From Streptomyces katrae (lineage in GTDB: Bacteria; Actinomycetota; Actinomycetes; Streptomycetales; Streptomycetaceae), in NCBI RefSeq assembly GCF_002028425.1, contig NZ_CP020042.1:7440852-7504851 (forward strand): a DNA stretch of 64,000 nt. Direction: 5' to 3'. The translations under genes and the position numbers were made by a program. Positions 1 through 8,601 of this stretch are shown one piece after another (position 1 is the first letter of the stretch; every line of letters starts with the position of its first letter). The notes beneath the pieces were generated by a model. The model worked only from the letters and a program-made list of their open reading frames with translations. It was not told where the DNA came from and searched no databases.

Positions 1-659
1 CGGCTGCCGGGGACGGCCTCCAGGCACATCTCGATCCCGGTCGGTGCCGTGTGGAACGCCCCGCTGTCCGCGAAGTCCGGAACGCGGTCGAGCGGAAACG
101 CCGTCGCGCACGTCACGTCGGCCTCGCCCCGCCGGAACCGCTCCGGGGCGCCGTGCGGATCCCGGCGCACGAGCACCTGCACGGGGGGCGTGCCGGCCCT
201 GACGGGTTCGAGCCAGTACTCGTCGTCGGAGGTGCGCACGGCACGCTCGTACGCGCCCGAGGACAGCTGTCCGCACGGCGAGACCGGAGCGAGGTCGACG
301 CTCTGGAGCAGGCCGGGGAGGTGCGGCGCCGGGCGGCGAAGCTCGATGACCAGCGTGTCCTTCGAGGTGTGGACCGCGCGGATGTCGATCAAGAACCGCT
401 GGAGCGACGGCACCGTGAGCGCGGTCCGGATCGCCCGGGCGTGATCGCTCGCACGCACCGGGCTCCCGTCGGAGAAGGACGCGTCCCGCTGGACGCGGTA
501 GTGCTGGCTGAGTCCGTCGTCCGTGCACCACAGGAGGTCGAGCCTGCTGTGCTGGCTCGCCGAGGCGAACCAGCGGCTCAGGTAGTCGCCTCCCGTGGGT
601 CCGTGCCACCGGATCGGGTCGTCGTCCACCTCGACGACGACGGGGCGCGGGGCGCTCAC
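1..659 (-). CDS. Solute-binding-protein-like (SBP_bac_5-type) protein, partial
   Basis: The 5' part of a gene whose 3' end lies left of the window (219 codons visible). The translation resembles extracellular solute-binding proteins of peptide/nickel ABC transporters: an early WFASAS segment, then DASFSDGSPVRASD, then ELRRPAPHL. The GTG start at 659 overlaps the stop of the radical SAM gene by four bases (GTGA), so the two should be translationally coupled. The first residues (VSAPRPVVVEVDDDP) are polar and there is no signal peptide or lipobox, so it should be cytoplasmic, unlike a true transporter subunit. I infer a recruited peptide-binding role in the RiPP pathway, perhaps holding the precursor. 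The family call is by motif and only half the protein is visible. Confidence 0.6.
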   Translation of the reverse strand, partial: MSAPRPVVVEVDDDPIRWHGPTGGDYLSRWFASASQHSRLDLLWCTDDGLSQHYRVQRDASFSDGSPVRASDHARAIRTALTVPSLQRFLIDIRAVHTSKDTLVIELRRPAPHLPGLLQSVDLAPVSPCGQLSSGAYERAVRTSDDEYWLEPVRAGTPPVQVLVRRDPHGAPERFRRGEADVTCATAFPLDRVPDFADSGAFHTAPTGIEMCLEAVPGS

Positions 660-2698
660 GTGGCCGGGAGGGGGCTGTCGGCCACCGGCGGAGTCCGCCC
701 GGGGGCGTCCGGCGAGGCGTCGATCCGGGCGCACAGTCCCGCCACCGCCGTGGCGACCTCGCGCAGCCGTCCGGGGGCGACCTGGGCGAGGAGTGCCTCG
801 CGCTCCTCGCTCCCGCGCGGCATGAGCGCCTTGAACATCTTGGCCTGCCCCGGCGTCAGACGGAGGGTCGACACCTCCGCCTCGCTCGCGCGGTACACGA
901 CCACGACGGTCGGACGGTCCAGCTCCGGCTCCCAGGTGATCTCCCGCGGGTCGGAGACCATCGCGACGACGTCGACGTCGAGGTCCGCGGTCAGGAAATG
1001 CGGCTTCTCCCCCACGACGGCGGGCCGCCGGTACACGTTGACGAGTTCTTCCTCGACCTCGTCGCCACGGAACCCCGCGAGCATCGAGTCGTACGTGAAC
1101 AGCGCCCTGGCGGTGCGCGCGTGCGCGCCGTCCAGCTTCGCCAGGATCTCACCGAGCGCGTCCTCGACCGGCATGTCGGACCGCTCCAGGAGTGCGTCGA
1201 TGACTTCCACGTACGTGAGCCCCGCGCCCTGCTTCAGGAACCGCAGCAGGTGGTAGTAGCGGCGCGTGAAATACCTGGAAAGGCGCAGCACGTCCTGGTA
1301 GTACTCGTATTCCCGGTTTCCGCTGCGGATGAAGCTGAAGCCGGTGAAGATCTCGGCTTCTTCCTTGATGAGCGCGCGGACGTCCGGCGGGAGGAAGGTC
1401 CCCATGACGTCGAGTTCGCCCTTGAGCGGTTCGAGTTCGGCCCGGTACTCACCGGTGATCTCGGCGCCGGGGAGCGGCTGGAGCACGCTGAGGTCGCTGT
1501 TGACAGCCCCGTAGGCGATCGCGTCGAACACGACCTCCAGGGACTTCTCCAGGTCCTCGGCGGCTTCTTCCGGGTAACCGACAATCGTGTTCGTCTCGAA
1601 CTGGATGCCGACTTCCTGGGCGGACCGGAAGAACTCGTAGGTCCGCTTCGTCGAGGGCATCTTCAGCATGGACTTGAGGATCTTCTCCGATCCCGCGTCC
1701 GTGCCGCAGAAGATGTTGAAGCACCCCGCGTCGGCCATCCGCCGCAGAAGGGACGGATTGACGTTGTCCGGCCGGACCGCGCAGCCCCACTCGAAGATGT
1801 CGTTGTGCTCCGCGAAATAGGAGACGAACTCGTCGAGGTACGTGCGCTTGTTGGCGAAATTGTCGTGCAGGAAGTTGAACTGGGTGACCCCGTAGGTGCG
1901 GTGCAGGAACCGCAGCTCTTCGAGGATGACCGCGGGGTCCTTGATCCGGAAGTCGCGGTCCCAGAACGTCGACGTCATGCAGAACTTGCACGAATAGGTG
2001 CACCCGGAGCCGATGTGCACATCGAAGATGTGCGGGGTCGAGAGCCGGATGTAGTCGCCCATCGGGACGGCGTCGTACGCCGGCATCGGCACGAGGTTCA
2101 GGTTCGTGGTCGGCTGCGGCCCGCTGGACACCACCTGGCCGTCCACGCACGACCAGAAGCCGCGCACCTCGGCGGGATCGGTCCCGTCGGCGAGGGCGTC
2201 CGCGAGAGCGGTGATCGCGAGCTCTCCCTCGCCGCGGCACACGAAGTCGACGCAGTCGGCGAAGCGCGGGAGGGCGTCGGGGAAGACGCCGAACGTCCCG
2301 GGTCCGCCGAGCACCACCGTGACACCGGGCCGGAGCTGCTTGACCCGGCGCCCGATGAGGAGGCACGACGGGAGGGTGTCCGCGAGGCAGGTGAGGCCGA
2401 GCACGTCGGGGTCGGCGGCGAGCAGACGCTCACAGGTCTGGTCGAGCCAGTCGGCGTCACTCGGTTCGAAGACGCCGATCCGGTGCTCGTACTCCAGGTC
2501 GACGACGACGGTGGGGTGGCCGTGCGCCCTCAGGGGAGAGGCGATGCAGAGAAGTCCGAGAGGGACGAAGAAAGGGGAATTGGTGTCGGAATTGATCAGG
2601 GGCCGACCCAGCGTCACGCGAACATTCCGCGTGGACGTCCGGACCGACACCTGGCCCTCCCCGGCGAACGAGAGGGCCAGTCGTTTCGGAGTCGCCAT
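656..2698 (-). CDS. B12-binding radical SAM enzyme (RiPP maturase)
   Basis: A 680-residue protein. Residues about 45-180 have the Rossmann-like cobalamin-binding pattern (DPDVLGLTCLA, VVLGGPGTFG, CRGEGEL). The radical SAM [4Fe-4S] motif is CX3CX2C at C233, C237 and C240 (CTYSCKFC). A long C-terminal extension of about 250 residues follows the barrel. Cobalamin-dependent radical SAM enzymes mostly methylate unactivated carbons, but some do ring closures or other radical chemistry, so the reaction is not predictable here. It lies nine bases downstream of the candidate precursor peptide on the same strand and overlaps the next gene by GTGA, which points to the precursor as substrate. Start ATG at 2698. 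The family is clear; the RiPP role is inferred from context and from the second RiPP-type radical SAM enzyme at 6107. Confidence 0.85.
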   Translation of the reverse strand: MATPKRLALSFAGEGQVSVRTSTRNVRVTLGRPLINSDTNSPFFVPLGLLCIASPLRAHGHPTVVVDLEYEHRIGVFEPSDADWLDQTCERLLAADPDVLGLTCLADTLPSCLLIGRRVKQLRPGVTVVLGGPGTFGVFPDALPRFADCVDFVCRGEGELAITALADALADGTDPAEVRGFWSCVDGQVVSSGPQPTTNLNLVPMPAYDAVPMGDYIRLSTPHIFDVHIGSGCTYSCKFCMTSTFWDRDFRIKDPAVILEELRFLHRTYGVTQFNFLHDNFANKRTYLDEFVSYFAEHNDIFEWGCAVRPDNVNPSLLRRMADAGCFNIFCGTDAGSEKILKSMLKMPSTKRTYEFFRSAQEVGIQFETNTIVGYPEEAAEDLEKSLEVVFDAIAYGAVNSDLSVLQPLPGAEITGEYRAELEPLKGELDVMGTFLPPDVRALIKEEAEIFTGFSFIRSGNREYEYYQDVLRLSRYFTRRYYHLLRFLKQGAGLTYVEVIDALLERSDMPVEDALGEILAKLDGAHARTARALFTYDSMLAGFRGDEVEEELVNVYRRPAVVGEKPHFLTADLDVDVVAMVSDPREITWEPELDRPTVVVVYRASEAEVSTLRLTPGQAKMFKALMPRGSEEREALLAQVAPGRLREVATAVAGLCARIDASPDAPGRTPPVADSPLPAT

Positions 2699-2707
2699 CG
2701 GATGTGA

Positions 2708-2869
2708 TTAGCAGCGCCGCGCGACGATGGCACCGAGTGTGGCCGACGACAGGGAGATGAGCTCCACGTCGTCGACGAGGTCGAACCCCTCGCCATCGGT
2801 GAAAAGCACCATGTCCGGCTCGGCCTCGGTCATCGCGATCACCGGACTGTCCTGCAGTTCCTGCATCAT
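2708..2869 (-). CDS. Candidate RiPP precursor peptide (53 aa)
   Basis: A 53-residue peptide, ATG at 2869 (a second in-frame ATG follows directly), preceded by a good GAAGGGAC ribosome site and ending nine bases before the radical SAM gene. The N-terminal two thirds is acidic and leader-like (EAEPDMVLFTDGEGFDLVDD). The C-terminal part turns small and hydrophobic, SSATLGAIVARRC, with the peptide's only cysteine as the last residue and two arginines before it. No Trp, Tyr, His or Asn is present in the tail, so carbon methylation, Ser/Thr chemistry, P450 oxidation of aliphatic side chains, or reactions on the terminal Cys are the available options. No family is recognised. The call rests on size, position, coding quality and the surrounding maturases. 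Confidence 0.7.
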   Translation of the reverse strand: MMQELQDSPVIAMTEAEPDMVLFTDGEGFDLVDDVELISLSSATLGAIVARRC

Positions 2870-3468
2870 CGTTGTCCCTTCTTCACCTGGACTGGCACCA
2901 ACCTCTTCATCCCACCCAGTTCTTGAGGTCCTGTCAATGGTGCGTGCATACATGGCCCGGCACGGCGTCCGAAGCCGCTTCCCGGCGGCGGACGGAGGGA
3001 CCGCCGCCGTCCGTTGGATTCCGCTTCTCCCGCGCCCGCCAACGCCTTGGGCCGCGAATTCCCTGGCCAGAAACCTTGTCGCGGCGGAGTGAGAGGGAGT
3101 ATCCACCCACTCTGGATGGAGGGCGCCCCAAGGTGCGGCAACCACCAGCAGTCCGAGCGATCTGGGCGATTTCACACGGCTGAAGTCCCGCTCCGGGCAC
3201 GCGCTCCGGCTCTCCGCCGGCCGGCGGATGCGGTGTCTTCCTGCCTCTTGTGGGGCTTGATCAATGCTGGGTAGGGTGCTTCGGGTCCGGAATACTGCCA
3301 AACGGGGAGGCCGGACATGGCCGGTTTTCCACTCTGTGGCGCAAAAAGATCGAGCACCGGAATCCGCGGGCTGCGGAAGCCGATTCGGTGATCACACCCT
3401 TCAGCCGGCATCGGCCCCCCATGTTGATGTTTCTTCCGTTATGGGACGTTCGGAACGGAGCTAGGATT
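2870..3468. promoter_or_regulatory. Divergent intergenic region between precursor and P450 operons
   Basis: About 600 bases with no convincing gene separate the minus-strand precursor operon from the plus-strand P450 operon. It must hold the outward promoters for both halves of the RiPP locus. I see only short low-quality reading frames and cannot place -35/-10 boxes or a repeat operator with confidence. No cluster-situated regulator is visible in the window. Confidence 0.5.
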
Positions 3469-4707
3469 GTGACGTCTTCGCAGGCCAACGTTCCCGATCT
3501 GGAATCCACGGCAATCCCGTACTTTCCGATGCCCCGGGCGTCCGGCTGCCCGCTGGATCCGGCACCCGGGCTCGCCGAGCTGCAGGAACGGGCGCCGCTG
3601 GTCCGGGTCCGGCTGTGGGACGGCAGCACCCCGTGGCTGGTGACCCGGCATGCGGAACAGTGCGCGCTGCTGTCGGACCGCCGGGTCAGCGCGGACTGGA
3701 TGCAGCCGGGCTACCCGTTCCACACCCAGTTCCTGCGCGACCACCACGGCGAGGGCCAGTTCCTGACCGCCATGGAGGGCCCCGAGCACCTCCGGCTGCG
3801 CCGGATGATCGCCCGGCCGTTCACCCCCCGCATGGTCGAGAAGCTGCGGCCGACGATCCAGCAGGTCGTCGACGAGCGCATCGACGCCCTGCTGGCCGGC
3901 CCGAAGCCGGCGGACTTCGTGTCGGAGTTCGCCCTGCCGATCCCGTCCAGGGTCATCTGCCACGTGCTGGGCGTCCCCTACCAGCACCACGACTTCTTCC
4001 ACCGCGCCATCAGGGCGGTGACCGAGAGCGACGTCCCGGCCGACGTCGCGAGCAAGTCCGAACGCGAGCTGTACCACTACTTGGCCAAGCTGATCGGCCA
4101 CAAGCTCGCCCGCCCCGATGACGGCCTGCTGTCCCAGCTCGCCACCGAACGGCTGGCCACAGGCCAGCTGAACCGGCACGAACTGGTGATGCTGGTCCTG
4201 TTCCTGCTGATCTCCGGGCACGAGACCACGGCCAGCATGATCGCTCTGGGCACGCTGGCCCTCCTGCTCCATCCCGACCAGATCGCCGTGCTGCGGGACG
4301 CCGACGAGGCCGGAGTGGACGGGGCCGTCGACGAGCTGCTGCGGTACCTGACCACCGTCCAGCCCGGCCGCCGCCGCGTGGCCGTGGAGGACATCGAGAT
4401 CGCCGGACAGCTGATCCGCGCCGGCGAGGGCCTGATCCTCCCGGAGGAGATCGGCAACCGCGACGCGAGCGTGTTCCCCGACCCGGAGAAGCTGGACCTG
4501 CGCCGCGACGCCGGCCAGCAGCTCGCCTTCGGGTTCGGTGTGCACAAGTGCACCGGCCAGCCGCTGGCCCGCCTGGAGCTCCAGGTCGTGTTCACCGCCC
4601 TGTTCCGGCGCATCCCCACCCTGGCCCTGGCCGTCGACCTCGACAGCCTCCCGTTCATGGACGACGGTCTCGGGTACGGCCTCAAGGGCATGCCGGTGAG
4701 CTGGTAA
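3469..4707 (+). CDS. Cytochrome P450 (canonical)
   Basis: A 412-residue bacterial class I P450. The GTG start at 3469 follows a GGAG site at 3457-3460; longer upstream frames read through non-coding sequence. The I-helix is ISGHETTAS (about residues 247-255) with the usual acid/Thr pair, the K-helix ELLR is near residue 288, and the haem loop FGFGVHKCTGQPLARLE supplies the axial thiolate C361. It opens the plus-strand half of the RiPP locus and is followed by the MFS gene. Likely job: hydroxylation or cross-linking of the maturing peptide, using general cellular ferredoxin partners, since none is encoded here. Family certain, substrate inferred from context. Confidence 0.93.
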   Translation: MTSSQANVPDLESTAIPYFPMPRASGCPLDPAPGLAELQERAPLVRVRLWDGSTPWLVTRHAEQCALLSDRRVSADWMQPGYPFHTQFLRDHHGEGQFLTAMEGPEHLRLRRMIARPFTPRMVEKLRPTIQQVVDERIDALLAGPKPADFVSEFALPIPSRVICHVLGVPYQHHDFFHRAIRAVTESDVPADVASKSERELYHYLAKLIGHKLARPDDGLLSQLATERLATGQLNRHELVMLVLFLLISGHETTASMIALGTLALLLHPDQIAVLRDADEAGVDGAVDELLRYLTTVQPGRRRVAVEDIEIAGQLIRAGEGLILPEEIGNRDASVFPDPEKLDLRRDAGQQLAFGFGVHKCTGQPLARLELQVVFTALFRRIPTLALAVDLDSLPFMDDGLGYGLKGMPVSW

Positions 4708-4793
4708 GTGAACGCGACCGAGCAGGAGCCGAATCCGCCCGTGATGGTGGAGAACGTCCTTGACCACCGGAGTCACCAGGGGGGACCCGCAGC

Positions 4794-6062
4794 ATGACCG
4801 GCACCACAGAGGCCCTTGACGGATCGGCGGCGGCCGACGTGGCACGCGACGTCACGCGCCCGTTCTACATCTACGCCGTGCTCTCCAACTCGATGTTCCA
4901 GCGCGGCGTGTTCGTCATCTTCCTCTACCAGCAAGGCTTCTCCGCCGCGCAGGTGGCCCTCCTCCAGACCTTGCTCTTCCTGGTCAGCGGACTCGCGGAG
5001 CTGCCCACGGGCATCATCGCCGACCGGATCGGCAGGCGTGCCAGCATCGTGATCGGCCAGGTGCTGGTGGCCGGATGTCTGCTCGGTCAGGTGGCGACCT
5101 CCGACTACTGGCTCTTCCTGGCGCTGTTCATCGGCCAGGGCGTGGGCATGGCCTGCGTGTCGGGTTCGGACACCGCCCTGCTGTACGACCTGCTCGTGCG
5201 CCGCGGCGCGACGAGCGGCTACGTCAGGATCAGGTCCCGGTTCACCATGCTCGGGACGGTCACCTCGGGGGCCGCCATCATCCTCGGCGGCCAGCTTCAG
5301 CGGTTCTCCTGGGGAATCGTCTACACCGCCTCGGCGTCGTGCCTCGTCGTGGCCGTGCTGGTGCTGCTGGCCCGGGTGCCCGAGATCCGCGGCGCGGACG
5401 CGGTGGACGAGCAGGACGGCGCCGGGAAGGAGCACGGCGACACCACGGCCTGGCGGGCCATGCTCCGGGTCGCCACGCCGGCGCTCGTGACGCTCGTCGT
5501 GGTGTCCGGACTGATGCACGCGACGCTGACGCCCTACATCATCTTCACCCAGAAGACGCTCTCCGATCAGGGTGCGAGCACCGCGCTGGTCAGTGTGGTC
5601 ATCTCGGCGGGATTCTTCATCGGCGGCCTCACTCCCCTGCTGTCGGACCGCGCCGACCGGCGCATCGGGTACCGGATCATCGCCCCGTTGTCGCTCCTGG
5701 CGCTCGCCGCGGCCCTCGGCCTGACCGGCCTCGGCCTCGTCTGGGTCACCATCGCCGCGTTCCTGCTCCTGGTCGGAATCCCCGAGATCACCGCCGTGCT
5801 CGTGGACAACGTGTTCAACGAGGCGGTGCCCTCGCGCCACCGGGCGGGCCTGCTGTCGATGATCGCGTTCGTGGAGTCGGTGCTCATCGGCATCGGCTAT
5901 CTCGTCCTCGGCGCGCTCATGGGCGGACTGGGCTCCAGCGTGGGCATGGCCGTCTACGCCGCGGTCCCCCTGCTGGCGTGTCTCCTGTGGCTCCCGGTGC
6001 TCATCCGCGGGACGCGGGTGAGCACCGGGAGCGAGCAGGCCGCCGCCCCGGAGGAATCCTGA
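4794..6062 (+). CDS. MFS transporter
   Basis: A 422-residue major facilitator protein with a run of strongly hydrophobic segments consistent with about twelve membrane helices. The motif-A loop GIIADRIGRR lies at residues 73-82. Start ATG at 4794 follows a G-rich ribosome site (GGGGGG). It sits between the first P450 and the second radical SAM gene on the same strand. Because no other exporter is visible in this locus, it is the likely export or self-resistance protein for the RiPP product. MFS proteins usually carry small molecules, so the exported form is probably a small processed peptide. Substrate is inference. Confidence 0.9.
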   Translation: MTGTTEALDGSAAADVARDVTRPFYIYAVLSNSMFQRGVFVIFLYQQGFSAAQVALLQTLLFLVSGLAELPTGIIADRIGRRASIVIGQVLVAGCLLGQVATSDYWLFLALFIGQGVGMACVSGSDTALLYDLLVRRGATSGYVRIRSRFTMLGTVTSGAAIILGGQLQRFSWGIVYTASASCLVVAVLVLLARVPEIRGADAVDEQDGAGKEHGDTTAWRAMLRVATPALVTLVVVSGLMHATLTPYIIFTQKTLSDQGASTALVSVVISAGFFIGGLTPLLSDRADRRIGYRIIAPLSLLALAAALGLTGLGLVWVTIAAFLLLVGIPEITAVLVDNVFNEAVPSRHRAGLLSMIAFVESVLIGIGYLVLGALMGGLGSSVGMAVYAAVPLLACLLWLPVLIRGTRVSTGSEQAAAPEES

Positions 6063-6106
6063 AACAGCCCGTCTCGGCCAATGCCCCTGATCGATGAGGA
6101 GCCGAA

Positions 6107-8032
6107 GTGGAACTGATGCAGATCGGGCACGAACAACCGGTGCTGGATCTCTCCCCCCCGGTCGTACATGAGGACTCCCTCTCGGTCGCGCTGGTCTGCA
6201 TGCCCTGGGCCGTGGTCGACATGCCCTCCTTGGCGCTGAGCACGGTCGCCCCGCTGTTCGAGCGGCGCGCAGAGGTCGAGAAGCTCGACGTCGTCTACGG
6301 CAACATCCGGTGGCTCGACCACCTGGTCCGGGAGGCGGGCCTCGAACGCGGGCACTACGAGCTGATCGTCGACGCCGAAGTGTTCGGGGTCGGCGAATGG
6401 GTCTTCTCCAGCTGTTTCCGCCCCGGTGTCGACCCACGGAGCACGAGCTTCTACGACCTCATACGCGACAGCGAGCACGTCGACGCCTACTGCGCGATGT
6501 TCCGCGCGGCGCCCGCCTTCATCGACGGGCTGGCCCGGGACCTCGTGGCCTCGGACGCCGACGTCCTGGGGCTGACGACGACCTTCGACCAGAACATCGC
6601 CTCGTTCGCGCTCGCGCACCGCGTCAAGCAGCTGCGGCCGGACGTCGTGACGATCCTCGGCGGGGCGAACTGCGACGGCGTCCAGGGCACGGCGGTCCAC
6701 CGCGCCCGCCCGGAGTTCGACTACGTGATCCGGGGGGAGGCGGAGCACTCGATCGCGCCGCTCATCGCCCACATCGCGGAATGCCGCAGCGGTGACGGGA
6801 AGAAGGACGAGGAACTGCTCCGTGCCGTGCCCGGCCTGTGCTGGCGGTCCGACGCCGACGGAACCACGGTCAGCAACCCCATCGGGCGGACGCCCGTCTC
6901 GATGAACGTGGTGCCGGAGCCCACCTACGACCACTACTTCCGCGATCTGGGGAAGTCCCCGGCCGCGCCGTTCATCGACGTCAAGATCCCGCTCGAGGCC
7001 AGCCGCGGCTGCTGGTGGGGCGCGAAGCACCACTGCACGTTCTGCGGCCTGAACGGGTCGGCCATGACCCATCGGGCGAAGCCCGCCGAGCGCGTGCGGG
7101 CGGAGGCCGGCCGGGCCATCCGCCGGCACAACGTGCTCGACCTGGTGTTCTCCGACAACATCCTGGCGCCCGAGCACGTCGTGCAGCTGACCTCGGATCT
7201 GGCGCTGCCCGCCGAGTGGGACGTCCGGCTGTTCGCCGAGGTGAAGTCGAACCTCAACTTCAGTCAGCTGGAGTCCCTCGCGCGCGCCGGCTTCACACAG
7301 CTGCAGCCGGGTGTCGAGAGCCTGTGCACGCCCATCCTGCGGATCATGCGCAAGGGGGTGACCGGATGGCAGAACGTGCGGTTCCTGCGCGACTGCGCCA
7401 CCTGCAGGATCTACCCCTCGTGGAACATCCTCGTGGGCTTCCCCGGGGAGCAGGACAGCGACTACGAGGCGCTGATCGCCTCGCTCCCGTCCCTCCACCA
7501 CCTGACGCCGCCCGCCGGGGCGTTCCCGATCAAGCTGGAACGCTTCAGCCCCTACTTCGACGATCCCGCCCTCGGTCTGCAGGCGCTCGGCCCCTCGCTC
7601 AACCTGGTGAGCGCCTACGAGGGGGTGGCGGAGGGCCTCGACGACCTCGTCTACGTGTTCGAGTCCGCGCCCGCCGGCCTCTCTCCCGCGACGAACCAGC
7701 TGCTGCGCGAAGCGGTCGCGAGCTGGAAGGACACCGCCTCGGTCTCCCGGCTGGTCACCCTGCCGTCGCCGGACGACTCGCTCGTCGTCATCGACGACCG
7801 GCCAGCCTGGCCCTCCCGTGAGCTGGTGTTCCGGCCGGGGCTCGAAGCCGAGGCGTACCGGGCGCTGGCGAAGGGCAAGACGCTTCCCGCGCTCGCCTCC
7901 GCGATGCGCTCGCTCGAGATCGACCTGCGGGAAGGTCAGCTCGAAGAGCTCGTCGAGAACTGGACGGAGCTCGGCATCGTCTTCCATGAGGACTCGACCT
8001 ATCTGGCGCTCGCGACGGGATTGCGTTGGTGA
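6107..8032 (+). CDS. RiPP maturation radical SAM C-methyltransferase (B12-dependent)
   Basis: A 641-residue protein, GTG start at 6107 after a GAGGAG site. It shows the hallmark of the RiPP-maturation radical SAM C-methyltransferase family: the cluster loop SRGCWWGAKHHCTFCGLNG with the unusual CX7CX2C spacing (C302, C310, C313). A B12-binding domain precedes it (DADVLGLTTTFDQN, VVTILGGANCDG, VIRGEAEHSI). Members of this family sit next to short precursor peptides and DUF-type partners. The gene overlaps the following DUF5825-like gene, so the two are made together. Expected chemistry: SAM- and cobalamin-dependent methylation at an unactivated carbon of the core peptide. This gene is the strongest evidence that the locus is a RiPP cluster. 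Confidence 0.92.
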   Translation: MELMQIGHEQPVLDLSPPVVHEDSLSVALVCMPWAVVDMPSLALSTVAPLFERRAEVEKLDVVYGNIRWLDHLVREAGLERGHYELIVDAEVFGVGEWVFSSCFRPGVDPRSTSFYDLIRDSEHVDAYCAMFRAAPAFIDGLARDLVASDADVLGLTTTFDQNIASFALAHRVKQLRPDVVTILGGANCDGVQGTAVHRARPEFDYVIRGEAEHSIAPLIAHIAECRSGDGKKDEELLRAVPGLCWRSDADGTTVSNPIGRTPVSMNVVPEPTYDHYFRDLGKSPAAPFIDVKIPLEASRGCWWGAKHHCTFCGLNGSAMTHRAKPAERVRAEAGRAIRRHNVLDLVFSDNILAPEHVVQLTSDLALPAEWDVRLFAEVKSNLNFSQLESLARAGFTQLQPGVESLCTPILRIMRKGVTGWQNVRFLRDCATCRIYPSWNILVGFPGEQDSDYEALIASLPSLHHLTPPAGAFPIKLERFSPYFDDPALGLQALGPSLNLVSAYEGVAEGLDDLVYVFESAPAGLSPATNQLLREAVASWKDTASVSRLVTLPSPDDSLVVIDDRPAWPSRELVFRPGLEAEAYRALAKGKTLPALASAMRSLEIDLREGQLEELVENWTELGIVFHEDSTYLALATGLRW

Positions 8033-8601
8033 CGAAGCAGACAGCAGAGCGGCGGTCGAACCGCCGGAGGCTCTTCGCGCCGGTGGACCTCCATTCGGTG
8101 CGGAGCAGGCAGGACCTCGTCGCCCTGACCCGGTCGGGATACGCCGGGATCAGACTGACCGGTCACTTCGCCCTGCAGGAGATGGGCGACGCCGAACTCG
8201 TCTCCCTGATCGCGCTGCTCCGTGACGCCCGCGGGGTCGGCCTGCGGGTCTCGTGGAGCGGCGACTGCGGCACCCTGGAGGTCGGGAGCCTGCGCCACCT
8301 CGACCCGCCGCGGCGGCCGGACGGCTCCTTCGCGTGGTCGGCGCAGGAGGGAAGGGCCCTCGTCGTCCGGCGCGGTCCGACGTTCCTGGCCGTCGAGGAC
8401 ACCCGCCACGGGGAGCGCCGCCGCATCGACGTCGACCGCTCGGAACCGGCGGCGGCCATCCTCGACGAAGGCCGCTGGGGGCGTACGCTCACCCCCGCCG
8501 AGGCGGCCAGCCTGGACGCCCTCGAACTGCACGACCTCGTCTTTCGTGCCGGCGACCACGCCGTGGGCATCGCCGTGAGACAAGGAGTCTGGTGTGTCTG
8601 A
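8029..8601 (+). CDS. DUF5825-like protein, partner of radical SAM methyltransferase
   Basis: A 190-residue protein with no signal peptide or membrane segment. I place the start at GTG 8029, which overlaps the radical SAM stop as GTGA; a TTG three bases upstream is less likely. It resembles the small proteins annotated as DUF5825 that accompany RiPP-maturation radical SAM methyltransferases (recall, not searched). Residues about 15-75 (VDLHSVRSRQDLVAL, GIRLTGHFALQEM) look like a compact alpha/beta domain. The 3' end overlaps the second P450 by eight bases. Coupling on both sides argues for stoichiometric production with its neighbours. A role as recognition or scaffold subunit is inferred. Confidence 0.65.
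   Translation: MTKQTAERRSNRRRLFAPVDLHSVRSRQDLVALTRSGYAGIRLTGHFALQEMGDAELVSLIALLRDARGVGLRVSWSGDCGTLEVGSLRHLDPPRRPDGSFAWSAQEGRALVVRRGPTFLAVEDTRHGERRRIDVDRSEPAAAILDEGRWGRTLTPAEAASLDALELHDLVFRAGDHAVGIAVRQGVWCV

Noticed and set aside
51..1256. 401-codon plus-strand open frame
   Set aside because: It lies antisense to the solute-binding-like and radical SAM genes, has no recognisable domain and is a GC-frame shadow.
3439..4845. 468-codon minus-strand open frame over the first P450
   Set aside because: Low-complexity His/Gln/Gly composition and exact overlap with a clear P450 show it is an antisense artefact.
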